NCBI GenBank assembly: GCA_038317685.1
Contig: JBBQBQ010000081.1
Span: forward strand, 1-13,104
Direction: 5' to 3'
Source: JBBQBQ01 sp038317685
GTDB taxonomy: Bacteria; Desulfobacterota; Desulfuromonadia; Desulfuromonadales; DDH964
Length of the DNA stretch: 13,104 nucleotides
This document shows, piece after piece, positions 7,244 through 13,104 of the stretch (the first letter of the stretch is position 1; each line of letters begins with the position of its first letter). The notes beneath the pieces are model-generated. The model ran no database searches and was not told the origin of the DNA. It saw only the letters and a program-made list of their open reading frames with translations. The translations under genes were made by a program, and so were the position numbers.

Positions 7244-7281
7244 CGTTGTCGGCGGGGACATGAATCTGCCCGCCGGCAGCG
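7244..7281 (+). promoter_or_regulatory. 13-bp hairpin in the leader of the ompA-like gene
   Basis: The arm 7244-7256 pairs with 7269-7281 over 13 base pairs, eleven Watson-Crick and two G-U, around a 12-base loop. It ends 14 bases before the AGGAGG ribosome site (7296-7301). It has no T tract, so it is unlikely to be a terminator. A -10-like TAGATT at 7231-7236 would start transcription near 7243, which would put the hairpin at the extreme 5' end, but no -35 is visible. By analogy with stabilising 5' stem-loops of E. coli ompA mRNA, a stabiliser is possible. Confidence 0.45.
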
Positions 7282-7307
7282 ACCCTGACCAGACTAGGAG
7301 GTTCACG

Positions 7308-8435
7308 ATGAAACAAATCTTCAAAGAGATTCCCCTGATAACCAGAATGACGGTGATGCTCTCCGTGTGCGCCTTGCTTCTCCCCCTTTCGGCTCGGGCC
7401 GAGATCAAGCCGGGGAGCTTTGAGGTCAGCCCCTTCGTCGGTTACAACTTTTTCGAAAAACAACAGAACCTGAATGATCGGTTTATCTATGGCGGACGAT
7501 TCGGGTACAACCTGAATAAATATTTCGGCATTGAAGGGACCGTGGAATTTCTGCGGACCAGCGTCGATGACAAACTGAAAACCGGAAGGAAGGAAGGTCA
7601 GTATCGAAGCCCGATGAATAAAGTCAATATCGCCTATTACCATATCGACGCGCTTTATCATTTCCTGCCGGACGGAAAGTTCACGCCCTTTTTGGTGGCC
7701 GGCTTCGGGGGCACCCACTATCGGCCCAATATCTCGGACCAGGACATGTCGACCTTCAACTACGGCGTCGGCGCCAAATACTGGATTTCCGACAACCTCG
7801 CCTTGAGGGCCGACGTCAGGGACAACCTGGTGACCGAGGTTTTTCAGGAGTCCTACCACAACATCAACGCGACCGCGGGTATCGTCTTTGCCTTCGGCGG
7901 CAGCCCCAAGCCGGCCCCGGCCCGGGTGGCGAAATATGAGCCGGCGCCGGCGCCGGCGCCGGTGGCGAAAGCCGCCGCCAAGCCAGTGGAAAAGGTCGTG
8001 ATTCGGGAGGCCGAGCCGAAGGCCCAAGAGCAGGTCGCGATCCTGGCGGCGGCCCCGAAGGTGGAGGAGAAGATCATCATTCTGGCCTTCGAGGACATCC
8101 ATTTCGATTTCGACAAGTCGACCCTGACCCCGCAAGCCAAGGATATCCTGAGGAGAAATATCCAGGTTCTGAAGGACAACCCCAAAGCTCAGATCCGCAT
8201 CGCCGGATATACCTCGGCTTCGGGAAGTCAGGAATACAACCAGAAATTGAGTGAAAGGCGGGCCAAATCCGTCGACGACTTCCTGATCGGCGAAGGAGTC
8301 ATTAAAGCGGGGCGGCTTTCCACCATCGGCTATGGGGAAAATCGGCCCGCGGAGTATGAATCCGCTCCGAAGGACCTTTATTCACCGGAAGCGAAGGCCA
8401 ACATGCGGGTTCTTTTCGAAATTGTCGTGAGATAG
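7308..8435 (+). CDS. OmpA-family outer-membrane protein (beta-barrel plus peptidoglycan-binding domain)
   Basis: Outer-membrane protein, 375 aa, that should link the outer membrane to peptidoglycan. Signal peptide 1-31 with cleavage at SARA/E. A beta-barrel (about 35-197) opens with FEVSPFVGYNFFE and closes with NINATAGIVFAFGG. A Pro/Ala/Lys linker (about 198-258, EPAPAPAPVAKAAAKP) leads to the OmpA C-terminal domain (about 259-375: FEDIHFDFDKSTLTPQA, AGYTSASGSQEYNQKLSERRAKSV, GYGENRPA). Start: ATG 7308 with a perfect AGGAGG six bases upstream; the frame is open from 7260, but those 16 polar codons precede the signal peptide. Oddity: in the peptidoglycan-binding motif, normally G-H-T-D, Ser303 stands where the meso-DAP-contacting Asp is expected, while the conserved Arg (R318) is kept. 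This may change ligand affinity. The gene is followed by another barrel gene after 85 bases without a terminator. Confidence 0.92.
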   Translation: MKQIFKEIPLITRMTVMLSVCALLLPLSARAEIKPGSFEVSPFVGYNFFEKQQNLNDRFIYGGRFGYNLNKYFGIEGTVEFLRTSVDDKLKTGRKEGQYRSPMNKVNIAYYHIDALYHFLPDGKFTPFLVAGFGGTHYRPNISDQDMSTFNYGVGAKYWISDNLALRADVRDNLVTEVFQESYHNINATAGIVFAFGGSPKPAPARVAKYEPAPAPAPVAKAAAKPVEKVVIREAEPKAQEQVAILAAAPKVEEKIIILAFEDIHFDFDKSTLTPQAKDILRRNIQVLKDNPKAQIRIAGYTSASGSQEYNQKLSERRAKSVDDFLIGEGVIKAGRLSTIGYGENRPAEYESAPKDLYSPEAKANMRVLFEIVVR

Positions 8436-8520
8436 GGAGTTTGAAGATCGGGGAACAAACAGAGATTAGATGTATTCGCGGCAAAAGATGTTCCTGCGCT
8501 TCATCAACTAAAGAGGCAAC

Positions 8521-9132
8521 ATGCGAAAATTATCGTTTATGATTCCGGTTCTTACGCTGGCAGTGGTCGGTCTCTCCTCCCAGGTCTTCGCGATGGATAA
8601 CCCCGCGAACTACATGGCTCTCAAGGGGGGGATCTATTCCCCCTCCGAGAAATATCACCTGAACAACTTCAACGGCGGGACGCTGAGCCACCTTGACAGC
8701 AAGACCGGCTTCGACGGCGAAATCGCCATCGGCCATTACTTCCTCCCGTCGCTGGCTCTCGAGCTGGGGGTCGGCTACTTCCAGAGCAAGGGCTCCCCGG
8801 CGGCGGAGCCTGGGGAGACCAAGCTGAAGGTCGTCCCGGTGGTGGCCACCGGCAAGGTCCTGCTCCCCCTGGGCATGGTTGAGCCCTACGGCGAGTTCGG
8901 GATCGGCGCTTATGTCACGAAATTTGATGTGAACGGCAACGAGGGCAGCTTCCACGGCTCCACCAAGGTCACCTACGGCCTCCATGCCGGAGCCGGGATC
9001 AACATCAACGTGGCGCAGAACGTCTTCGTCGGCCTTGAAGGGCGATACCTGTGGGCCAAACCGTCTTTCGGCGGCCAGGATGTCAAACTGAACGGTTTCA
9101 CCACCACCGGCAACCTCGGTTTCCGGTTCTGA
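8521..9132 (+). CDS. Small outer-membrane beta-barrel protein (OMP_b-brl type)
   Basis: Predicted outer-membrane barrel of 203 aa. Residues 1-24 are a signal peptide ending SSQVFA. The mature part is made of alternating hydrophobic/polar strands with glycine-aromatic turns: YMALKGGIYSPS, FDGEIAIGHYFLPSLALELGVGYF, VVPVVATGKVLLPLG, VEPYGEFGIGAYV, YGLHAGAGININVAQNVFVGLEGRYLW. The protein ends GNLGFRF, with a terminal Phe as expected for assembly by the BAM machinery. Length and strand pattern fit an eight-stranded barrel of the OmpW/OmpA-N-terminal class; no substrate can be inferred. Start: ATG 8521 after AGAGG. It lies 85 bases behind the ompA-like gene with no terminator between, so the two are probably co-transcribed and share the terminator at 9253-9280. 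Confidence 0.85.
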   Translation: MRKLSFMIPVLTLAVVGLSSQVFAMDNPANYMALKGGIYSPSEKYHLNNFNGGTLSHLDSKTGFDGEIAIGHYFLPSLALELGVGYFQSKGSPAAEPGETKLKVVPVVATGKVLLPLGMVEPYGEFGIGAYVTKFDVNGNEGSFHGSTKVTYGLHAGAGININVAQNVFVGLEGRYLWAKPSFGGQDVKLNGFTTTGNLGFRF

Positions 9133-9137
9133 TCGAT

Positions 9138-9213
9138 CTTTGCGAACCAGGCGGCAGGGGCTGCCTGCCTCCGTCTGAATGACCCCAACGGTCCGGCCGG
9201 CTGGTTCGCAAAG
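9138..9213. repeat. Long-range inverted repeat after the beta-barrel gene
   Basis: CTTTGCGAACCAG (9138-9150) and CTGGTTCGCAAAG (9201-9213) are perfect 13-base complements around 50 bases that can fold further (GGCAG with CTGCC near 9153-9170). A third small hairpin, GCCCT/AGGGC, follows at 9223-9238. The element starts six bases after the stop codon and precedes the terminator. It could be a structured 3' UTR, a precursor of a small RNA, or an intergenic repeat element; no second copy was seen in this window. Confidence 0.5.
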
Positions 9214-9252
9214 CGCACCAAAGCCCTCTCACTAGGGCCTCCTTCTTGGGTT

Positions 9253-9280
9253 GGGGGGGATATCATCCCCCCCTTTTTTT
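9253..9280 (+). terminator. Strong intrinsic terminator closing the envelope gene block
   Basis: Nine perfect base pairs, GGGGGGGAT (9253-9261) with ATCCCCCCC (9265-9273), a three-base loop and seven T (9274-9280). It ends transcription of the ompA-like and beta-barrel genes before the convergent hybrid kinase gene. The opposite strand lacks a T tract at the matching place, so it acts in one direction. Confidence 0.9.
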
Positions 9281-9347
9281 ATGGAAAATGGCCCCTCAGA
9301 CCTGCTGGATTTTCTGCTGGCTTGGGGAACGACACGGCGGCGCCGGC

Positions 9348-11030
9348 TCAGGCGGAGCTCGTCAGCACCTTCTGGACGGCCTTGACCAGCTCCTGGGGCC
9401 GGTAAGGTTTGCTGAGGACCCCGCTGAAACCGTAGCTCCGGAATTCGGCCATGACCGGATCGTCGGCATAGCCGCTCGATACGATCGCTCTGACCTGGGG
9501 GTCAAACTGGTGGAGGCGGACAACGGTTTCCCTTCCCCCCATCCCTCCGGGGACGGTCAAATCCAGGATGACGGCGGCGAAGGGATTCCCTTCGCTTTTC
9601 CGTAACAGATAGAGTTCGACCGCCTCCGCGCCATTCCCGGTACATTCGACCCGGTAACCGAGCTCCTCCAGCATGGCGGTGGCCACCTCCCGGATCAAAA
9701 CTTCATCGTCCATGATCAGGATCCGCCCCTGGCCCCGGGCTAGGGTCGACGCGGCAGGTGCGGAGGCGAAGGGGATCTCCTCCCCGGCAGGGAGGGAGAT
9801 GTGGAAGGTCGTCCCTGACCCCGGGGTCGATTCGACCGACAGCTCCCCGCCATGCTTTTTGACGATCGAATAGCTGACCGTCAGCCCGAGGCCGCTCCCC
9901 TGCTCCTTGGTGGTGAAGTAGGGGTCAAAGATTTTTGCCAGCAGATTGGCCGAGATGCCGGGACCGGTATCGGTCACGGCAATCTTGACCAGGCGTTCCC
10001 CCTCCGGGCCGGCGACACCATTCTGTGCGGCAATGGTGATCGTCCCCCCCGCCGGCATCGCCTGGACCGCGTTGAGGATCAGGTTGTGGATCACCTGGCT
10101 CAGTTGTCCCTCATCGCCGTCGACGGGCCAGAGATCATCGGCCAGGAGAAATCTGGACTTCACTGAAGAGCCTTGCAGGGCGAAGCCGACCGCTTCCCGG
10201 ATCGGTCCGTCGATTCTGAAGGTTTTTTTGATTGGAGTTCCGCCCCGGGCGAAGGTCAACAGCTGCTGAGTCAGGCCCTTGGCCCGGTCCACGGCCAGTT
10301 CCGCGTCAGCCAGGTGTTTCGTCGCCGACTCCTGGTCCTGCCAGCGGAGGCGGGCCATGGCGATGTTACCGAGGATGGTGGTCAGAATGTTGTTGAAGTC
10401 GTGGGCGATCCCTCCGGCGAGGATGCCGAGGGATTCGAGCTTCTGGGACCGCACTCCTTCCTGCCCGACGCGCCTCCTTTCCGTGATGTCGATCAGGGCC
10501 AGGCGGCATTCCTCCCCGGAGGGGGCGGCCAAAGCTTCAATTTGAGCAAACAAAGGGGCTCCCCCCTCTTTCAGGAGGGCCAATTCACAGGTCACCTTGT
10601 CGGGGCTCGCCAGGGTCTTTTCGAAAAAGGCGGCGAAGGCGGGGCGGTCGGCTGCCGCGACGAATTGCCAGAAGCGCCGGCCGACCAGCCCGGAACGAAC
10701 GGTCCCGAAGAGGTTGGCGCCGGTGAGGTTCAGCGCCAGGATCGTCCCGTCCCGGTCGAGGGAGAGGTAACAGACCGGGGCAAAATCGTAGAGGTCGGTA
10801 TAGCGTTCCAGTAACTCTTCGATTTTGTCCCTGGCCCGGGTCAGCTCGGCATTCTGCATCTCCAGTTCGATCTGGTGGACCTGCAGCTCATGGAACAGGC
10901 GCTCCTTCTCCTCGGTGGTCGGCAAAGGCCGGGGCAGGCTGCGCCCCTCCTCCATTTGCTCTTCCGCCCGGCGGCGAAGTTCGGCGGCGGCTTTGGGCCG
11001 ATCCTGGTCATCATCATGATCGCTTCTCAT
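9348..11030 (-). CDS. Hybrid sensor histidine kinase: PAS, HisKA, HATPase and C-terminal receiver
   Basis: Soluble hybrid kinase of 560 aa, no membrane segment. Order: polar N-terminus; coiled HELQVHQIELEMQ segment (about 48-75); PAS domain (about 79-186, LYDFAPVCYLSL to LIDITERRR); HisKA with phospho-acceptor H210 in GGIAHDFNNIL, the NtrB/HPK4-type H-box; HATPase with N-box (QVIHNLILNAVQAMP, 312-326), G1 DTGPGIS (354-360), F-box FDPYFTTK and G2 GSGLGL (378-383); receiver domain (about 436-555) with D441-D442, phospho-acceptor D490 in ILDLTVPGGMGG and K541 in LSKPY. All catalytic residues are present. There is no output domain, and no response regulator or phosphotransfer gene beside it, so its downstream partner is elsewhere. 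The sensor half is paralogous to that of the kinase at 1526-2872 although the catalytic halves belong to different families. It converges on the envelope block; no clear terminator was seen after its stop. Confidence 0.93.
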   Translation of the reverse strand: MRSDHDDDQDRPKAAAELRRRAEEQMEEGRSLPRPLPTTEEKERLFHELQVHQIELEMQNAELTRARDKIEELLERYTDLYDFAPVCYLSLDRDGTILALNLTGANLFGTVRSGLVGRRFWQFVAAADRPAFAAFFEKTLASPDKVTCELALLKEGGAPLFAQIEALAAPSGEECRLALIDITERRRVGQEGVRSQKLESLGILAGGIAHDFNNILTTILGNIAMARLRWQDQESATKHLADAELAVDRAKGLTQQLLTFARGGTPIKKTFRIDGPIREAVGFALQGSSVKSRFLLADDLWPVDGDEGQLSQVIHNLILNAVQAMPAGGTITIAAQNGVAGPEGERLVKIAVTDTGPGISANLLAKIFDPYFTTKEQGSGLGLTVSYSIVKKHGGELSVESTPGSGTTFHISLPAGEEIPFASAPAASTLARGQGRILIMDDEVLIREVATAMLEELGYRVECTGNGAEAVELYLLRKSEGNPFAAVILDLTVPGGMGGRETVVRLHQFDPQVRAIVSSGYADDPVMAEFRSYGFSGVLSKPYRPQELVKAVQKVLTSSA

Positions 11031-11114
11031 GGCGCCTTTGCTCCCCCTGCCGAACCAGGCTGGGGTCTTTTTCCGGTCTGACCCGCCACTGCTTCCATGC
11101 TTCTTATTAGAGAA

Positions 11115-11142
11115 CTTATATCAGTCTTTTGCGCAAAGTCAC
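11115..11142 (-). promoter_or_regulatory. Candidate extended -10 promoter for the hybrid kinase gene
   Basis: On the minus strand TGATATAAG (11123-11115) is an extended -10 element (TG-N-TATAAG). GTGACT at 11142-11137, 16 bases upstream, matches four of six -35 bases. The start site would be near 11108, giving a leader of about 78 bases before the ATG at 11030. This rests on motif reading only. Confidence 0.35.
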
Positions 11143-11298
11143 CAATTTCAAAAAAAAGGAATAGTTTTGGTCGAGACTGGATTAACCAAGGCAGGTGTCC
11201 GCTCCGATCACGCCGTCCCGCAATATGTTAAGGTTCCGCTAAATAATGCGGGGCAAACCATGACGCTTCCCTTCCCGGGTGATTGATCCATTCGGGCA

Positions 11299-11318
11299 AC
11301 CCATTGTTATCAATGGGT
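11299..11318. promoter_or_regulatory. Perfect 8-bp inverted repeat, possible operator
   Basis: ACCCATTG (11299-11306) and CAATGGGT (11311-11318) flank TTAT. It lies 78 bases before the ATG of the secreted-protein gene and overlaps a weak -35-like element. The length and spacing suit a dimeric repressor or activator site. It lacks the T tract of a terminator. The binding protein is unknown. Confidence 0.4.
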
Positions 11319-11395
11319 CAAGTTTTCTAAACAGTCACCCGTAGGTCTTGGACGGATAATTGCTTTATCAATGGCTTCACCTTTGGAGGAAAAAT

Positions 11396-12178
11396 ATGAG
11401 AAGAATAGGTTACGGACTCATCGGACTCCTGTTGCTCACTGGCGTGGCGACCCCGGCCGCCGCCGCGGTGAGCATCAGTATCGGGCTCCCCAACGTTCAC
11501 ATCGGCATCAATCTGCCGGTCTTCCCGGAACTGGTCCGGGTTCCGGGCTACCCGGTCTATTATGCGCCGCGCATGGATGCCAACTACTTCTTCTACGACG
11601 GTTTGTACTGGGTCTTTCAGAACGACAACTGGTATTCGAGTTCCTGGTACAACGGCCCCTGGTGGGCCGTCGACCCGGATGGCGTCCCCCTCTTTATCCT
11701 GCGCATCCCCGTTGGCTACTACCGCCAGCCTCCGTCCTACTTCCGCGGCTGGAGGTCGAATGCGCCCCCCCGCTGGGGGACCCATTGGGGACGTGATTGG
11801 GAACGGGGCCGACCCGGCTGGAACAAATGGCGCCGGAACAGTGCGCCTGCCCCCGCTCCGCTGCCGACCTATCAGCAATACTACTCGGGAGACCGTTATC
11901 CGCGGGGGGAAGCGCAGCCGACCCTGCGCCGCCAGCACTATCGTTATGACCCTCGCGACGCGACGGTCCGCAAACACTGGCAGCAGCAGGAAGAACACCA
12001 GCAGAGGGGCCAGCGGCAGGAGGATGTCCGGCCGTCGAATCAGCCCCAGCATCAGGCCCCCGCCGTCCAGGACCGGGGACGCTCCTCGGAGAATGACCGG
12101 GGCCGGGAGAACAATTCCAAGGACCGGAACGAGTCCAACGATTCCGGGAAGGGGCATGGACGCGGTCACAACAACTAA
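11396..12178 (+). CDS. Secreted Tyr/Trp-rich protein with hydrophilic low-complexity tail, function unknown
   Basis: I recognise the style of this protein (a conserved hypothetical type in proteobacteria) but no assigned function. It has 260 aa. Residues 1-24 are a signal peptide ending TPAAAA, so the protein leaves the cytoplasm. Residues about 50-147 are extremely rich in aromatics, with segments such as VPGYPVYYAPRM, NYFFYDGLYWVFQNDNWY, SSSWYNGPWWAVDP and ILRIPVGYYRQPPSYFRGW, followed by repeated W-G-x-x-W-x-R-x-W spacing (128-146). The tail (about 150-260) is Gln/Arg/His/Asn/Asp-rich and probably disordered, ending GHGRGHNN. No Cys is present. Start: ATG 11396 with GGAGGA five bases upstream, which also begins the signal peptide; a TTG at 11360 in frame is unlikely. 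It is transcribed alone and ends before the terminator at 12237-12275. A structural or surface role is a guess. Confidence 0.8.
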   Translation: MRRIGYGLIGLLLLTGVATPAAAAVSISIGLPNVHIGINLPVFPELVRVPGYPVYYAPRMDANYFFYDGLYWVFQNDNWYSSSWYNGPWWAVDPDGVPLFILRIPVGYYRQPPSYFRGWRSNAPPRWGTHWGRDWERGRPGWNKWRRNSAPAPAPLPTYQQYYSGDRYPRGEAQPTLRRQHYRYDPRDATVRKHWQQQEEHQQRGQRQEDVRPSNQPQHQAPAVQDRGRSSENDRGRENNSKDRNESNDSGKGHGRGHNN

Positions 12179-12236
12179 CCGGGTCGAGACCCTGATGGGG
12201 ATGCGTTCCCGGTAGCAAGTCGCACCCCCCGATCAG

Positions 12237-12275
12237 AAAAACCCCTCTTGCGTCGCGGCGCAAGGGGGGTTTTTT
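12237..12275. terminator. Bidirectional intrinsic terminator between convergent genes
   Basis: An A5 run and CCCCTCTTGCG (12237-12252) pair with CGCAAGGGGGG and T6 (12259-12275) around a six-base loop, with one G-U pair in the stem. Since A and T tracts flank the stem symmetrically it can end transcripts from the secreted-protein gene (plus) and from the AI-2E-family gene (minus). Confidence 0.88.
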
Positions 12276-12305
12276 GTGAGCAAAAGGGATGGCCTTTTCG
12301 ACCGG

Positions 12306-13104
12306 TCACCCGGGAGGCCGATGCCTCTCCTGGGCTGCTTCCGGCGCCGGTTTGATCCGGGTGGCATCCCGCCAGACGGTGATGAGGATGGCGAAGAGGA
12401 CCGGGCCGAGGATCAGGCCGAGCAGGCCGATGGCGAAGACTCCGCCGATCGCTCCGAGGACCACGGCCGGGGCGGGGATATTGGTCTTGGCGCCGATGGC
12501 CAGGGGGCGGATCGCGTTATCGGCCAGGCCGACGAAGACCAGCGACCAGGCCGCCAGGAGCCCGGCCTTGAGGAAGGCGCCTTTGATCAGAATCATGACT
12601 ACCAGGGGGACCCAGACGATCGCCGTGCCGACCACCGGAATCAGCGCCGCCAGGGCCGTCAGGGCACCGAAGAGAACCGGAGCCGGGACGCCGGCGGCAA
12701 AGTATCCGAGTCCGGCCAGGATTCCCTGGACCAGACAGGTGAAGAGGGTTCCGACGGTCACGTCCGTGGTGGTGGCGCGAATCTCGGCAAAGAAGCGTCG
12801 GGCCCGGTCCCGGTCGCCGGCGAAGCGGTTGATGGAGGCAGCCAGGATGCGCTCCCCGTCCCGGTAGATGAAGAAGAGGATGAATAGCGCCGTCGCCAGG
12901 GTGAAGAGGAGGTCCCCCAGGTTCTTGGCGGTGTGGGTGGCCGCCCCGAGAAGATACCCCGAGCCCCCGGCCGCCAGCTTGACGCCGAGACCGGAGAGGT
13001 CGATCCCCAAACGCTTCCCCAGGTCGATCAGGTGGGCACCGAAGGGAATCTGGCTGAAGCTGCCCGCCCCTCCTCCCGACTGAAAGCTCTGGATGAACGC
13101 CTCC
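12306..13104 (-). CDS. AI-2E/PerM-family transporter, C-terminal part (start beyond window)
   Basis: Integral inner-membrane protein of the AI-2E transporter (PerM/YdiK/TqsA) superfamily; members export small molecules or ions, and only a few are proven to handle autoinducer-2, so the substrate is open. About 265 residues are in the window and the frame stays open to the edge, so the N-terminal membrane segments are missing. A TTG at 13010 is an internal codon, not a start. Visible parts: a polar periplasmic-type stretch, a membrane helix (LLFTLATALFILFFIYRDG), an amphipathic region, then a cluster of helices with the family signature DNAIRPLAIG and the closing GGVFAIGLLGLILGPV motif, and a short polar C-terminus. 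It converges on the secreted-protein gene and shares the bidirectional terminator at 12237-12275. No link to the envelope genes can be shown. Confidence 0.88.
   Translation of the reverse strand, partial: EAFIQSFQSGGGAGSFSQIPFGAHLIDLGKRLGIDLSGLGVKLAAGGSGYLLGAATHTAKNLGDLLFTLATALFILFFIYRDGERILAASINRFAGDRDRARRFFAEIRATTTDVTVGTLFTCLVQGILAGLGYFAAGVPAPVLFGALTALAALIPVVGTAIVWVPLVVMILIKGAFLKAGLLAAWSLVFVGLADNAIRPLAIGAKTNIPAPAVVLGAIGGVFAIGLLGLILGPVLFAILITVWRDATRIKPAPEAAQERHRPPG

Larger units (their letters stand above)
11031..11395. other. Divergent intergenic region between hybrid kinase and secreted-protein gene
   Basis: This 365-base region separates two divergently transcribed genes and must hold both promoters. 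It includes a notably A/T-rich part (11101-11160, with a run of A at 11150-11157). I see no credible gene: a frame at 11029-11286 is interrupted by no family signal and begins on the kinase start codon. For the plus strand, TTGTTA (11305-11310) and TAAACA (11328-11333) are 17 bases apart but poor matches. The palindrome at 11299-11318 overlaps the former. Confidence 0.5.

Noticed and set aside
9138..9219. tRNA-like appearance (GGTTCGCAAA near the end and a CACCA)
   Set aside because: Arms pair over 13 bases as one long hairpin; there is no D arm, anticodon arm or 7-bp acceptor stem in tRNA order.
11248..11266. GGGGCAAACC...GACGC, resembling part of a GEMM-I c-di-GMP riboswitch core
   Set aside because: The following GCAAAGC element and the second helix with its tetraloop receptor are missing, so the match is too short to support.
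11029..11286. 85-codon plus-strand frame in the divergent intergenic region
   Set aside because: It starts over the kinase start codon, has no ribosome site or domain, and covers the expected promoters.
13008..13010. TTG as the start of the AI-2E-family gene
   Set aside because: The frame is open to the window edge and upstream codons continue a plausible protein, so the gene is cut by the window.

Overview
The window is GC-rich, densely coding DNA that most resembles a Gram-negative delta-proteobacterial chromosome (Desulfuromonadota / Geobacter-Desulfuromonas-type). The reasons are the style of the two soluble PAS kinases (shared HELQVH...ELE segment followed by a DLYDFAPV-type PAS domain), the OmpA protein with a GYTSASGS signature, and a run of lipoprotein and outer-membrane genes. 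This assignment rests on protein style only. No rRNA or tRNA gene, insertion sequence, phage gene or CRISPR array was seen.

Layout. (1) 182-1255, plus strand: a beta-carbonic-anhydrase-like protein with C-x-D-x-R, R-N-x-G and a widely spaced H...C pair, the spacing remembered for the carboxysomal CsoSCA branch, but with no carboxysome gene in view. A good sigma70-like promoter lies upstream. (2) 1526-3507, plus strand: a two-gene, ATGA-overlapping two-component system, made of a soluble PAS kinase of the NarX/HisKA_3 type and a NarL/FixJ-type response regulator. (3) 3775-9132, plus strand: a cell-envelope block holding a small BON-domain lipoprotein, a 936-residue putative lipoprotein with six 108-residue Ig-like repeats and a C-terminal DUF3494 (ice-binding-protein-like) domain, an OmpA-family protein, and a small outer-membrane beta-barrel. 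The block is closed by a strong intrinsic terminator at 9253-9280. (4) 9348-11030, minus strand: a soluble hybrid histidine kinase whose N-terminal sensor half is paralogous to that of the first kinase. (5) 11396-12178, plus strand: a secreted protein rich in Tyr and Trp with a hydrophilic, disordered-looking tail, of unknown function. (6) 12306-13104, minus strand: the C-terminal part of an AI-2E/PerM-family membrane protein whose start lies beyond the window. A bidirectional terminator separates (5) and (6).

How the genes may work together (inference). Most products are predicted to act in the envelope or at the surface: tethering the outer membrane to peptidoglycan (OmpA), stress-type periplasmic lipoprotein (BON), surface adhesion or ice/surface binding (repeat protein), and secreted material (aromatic-rich protein). 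They are flanked by two cytoplasmic kinases carrying the same type of sensor module, one with a DNA-binding partner. A surface-remodelling locus under two-component control is a reasonable hypothesis, but nothing in the sequence proves which promoters the regulator binds.

Several non-coding structures stand out: a 13-bp hairpin just ahead of the ompA-like gene, a 13-bp inverted repeat spanning 76 nt after the beta-barrel gene, two compact palindromes in promoter regions (1471-1485 and 11299-11318), and long in-register DNA identities between repeats of the large lipoprotein gene.
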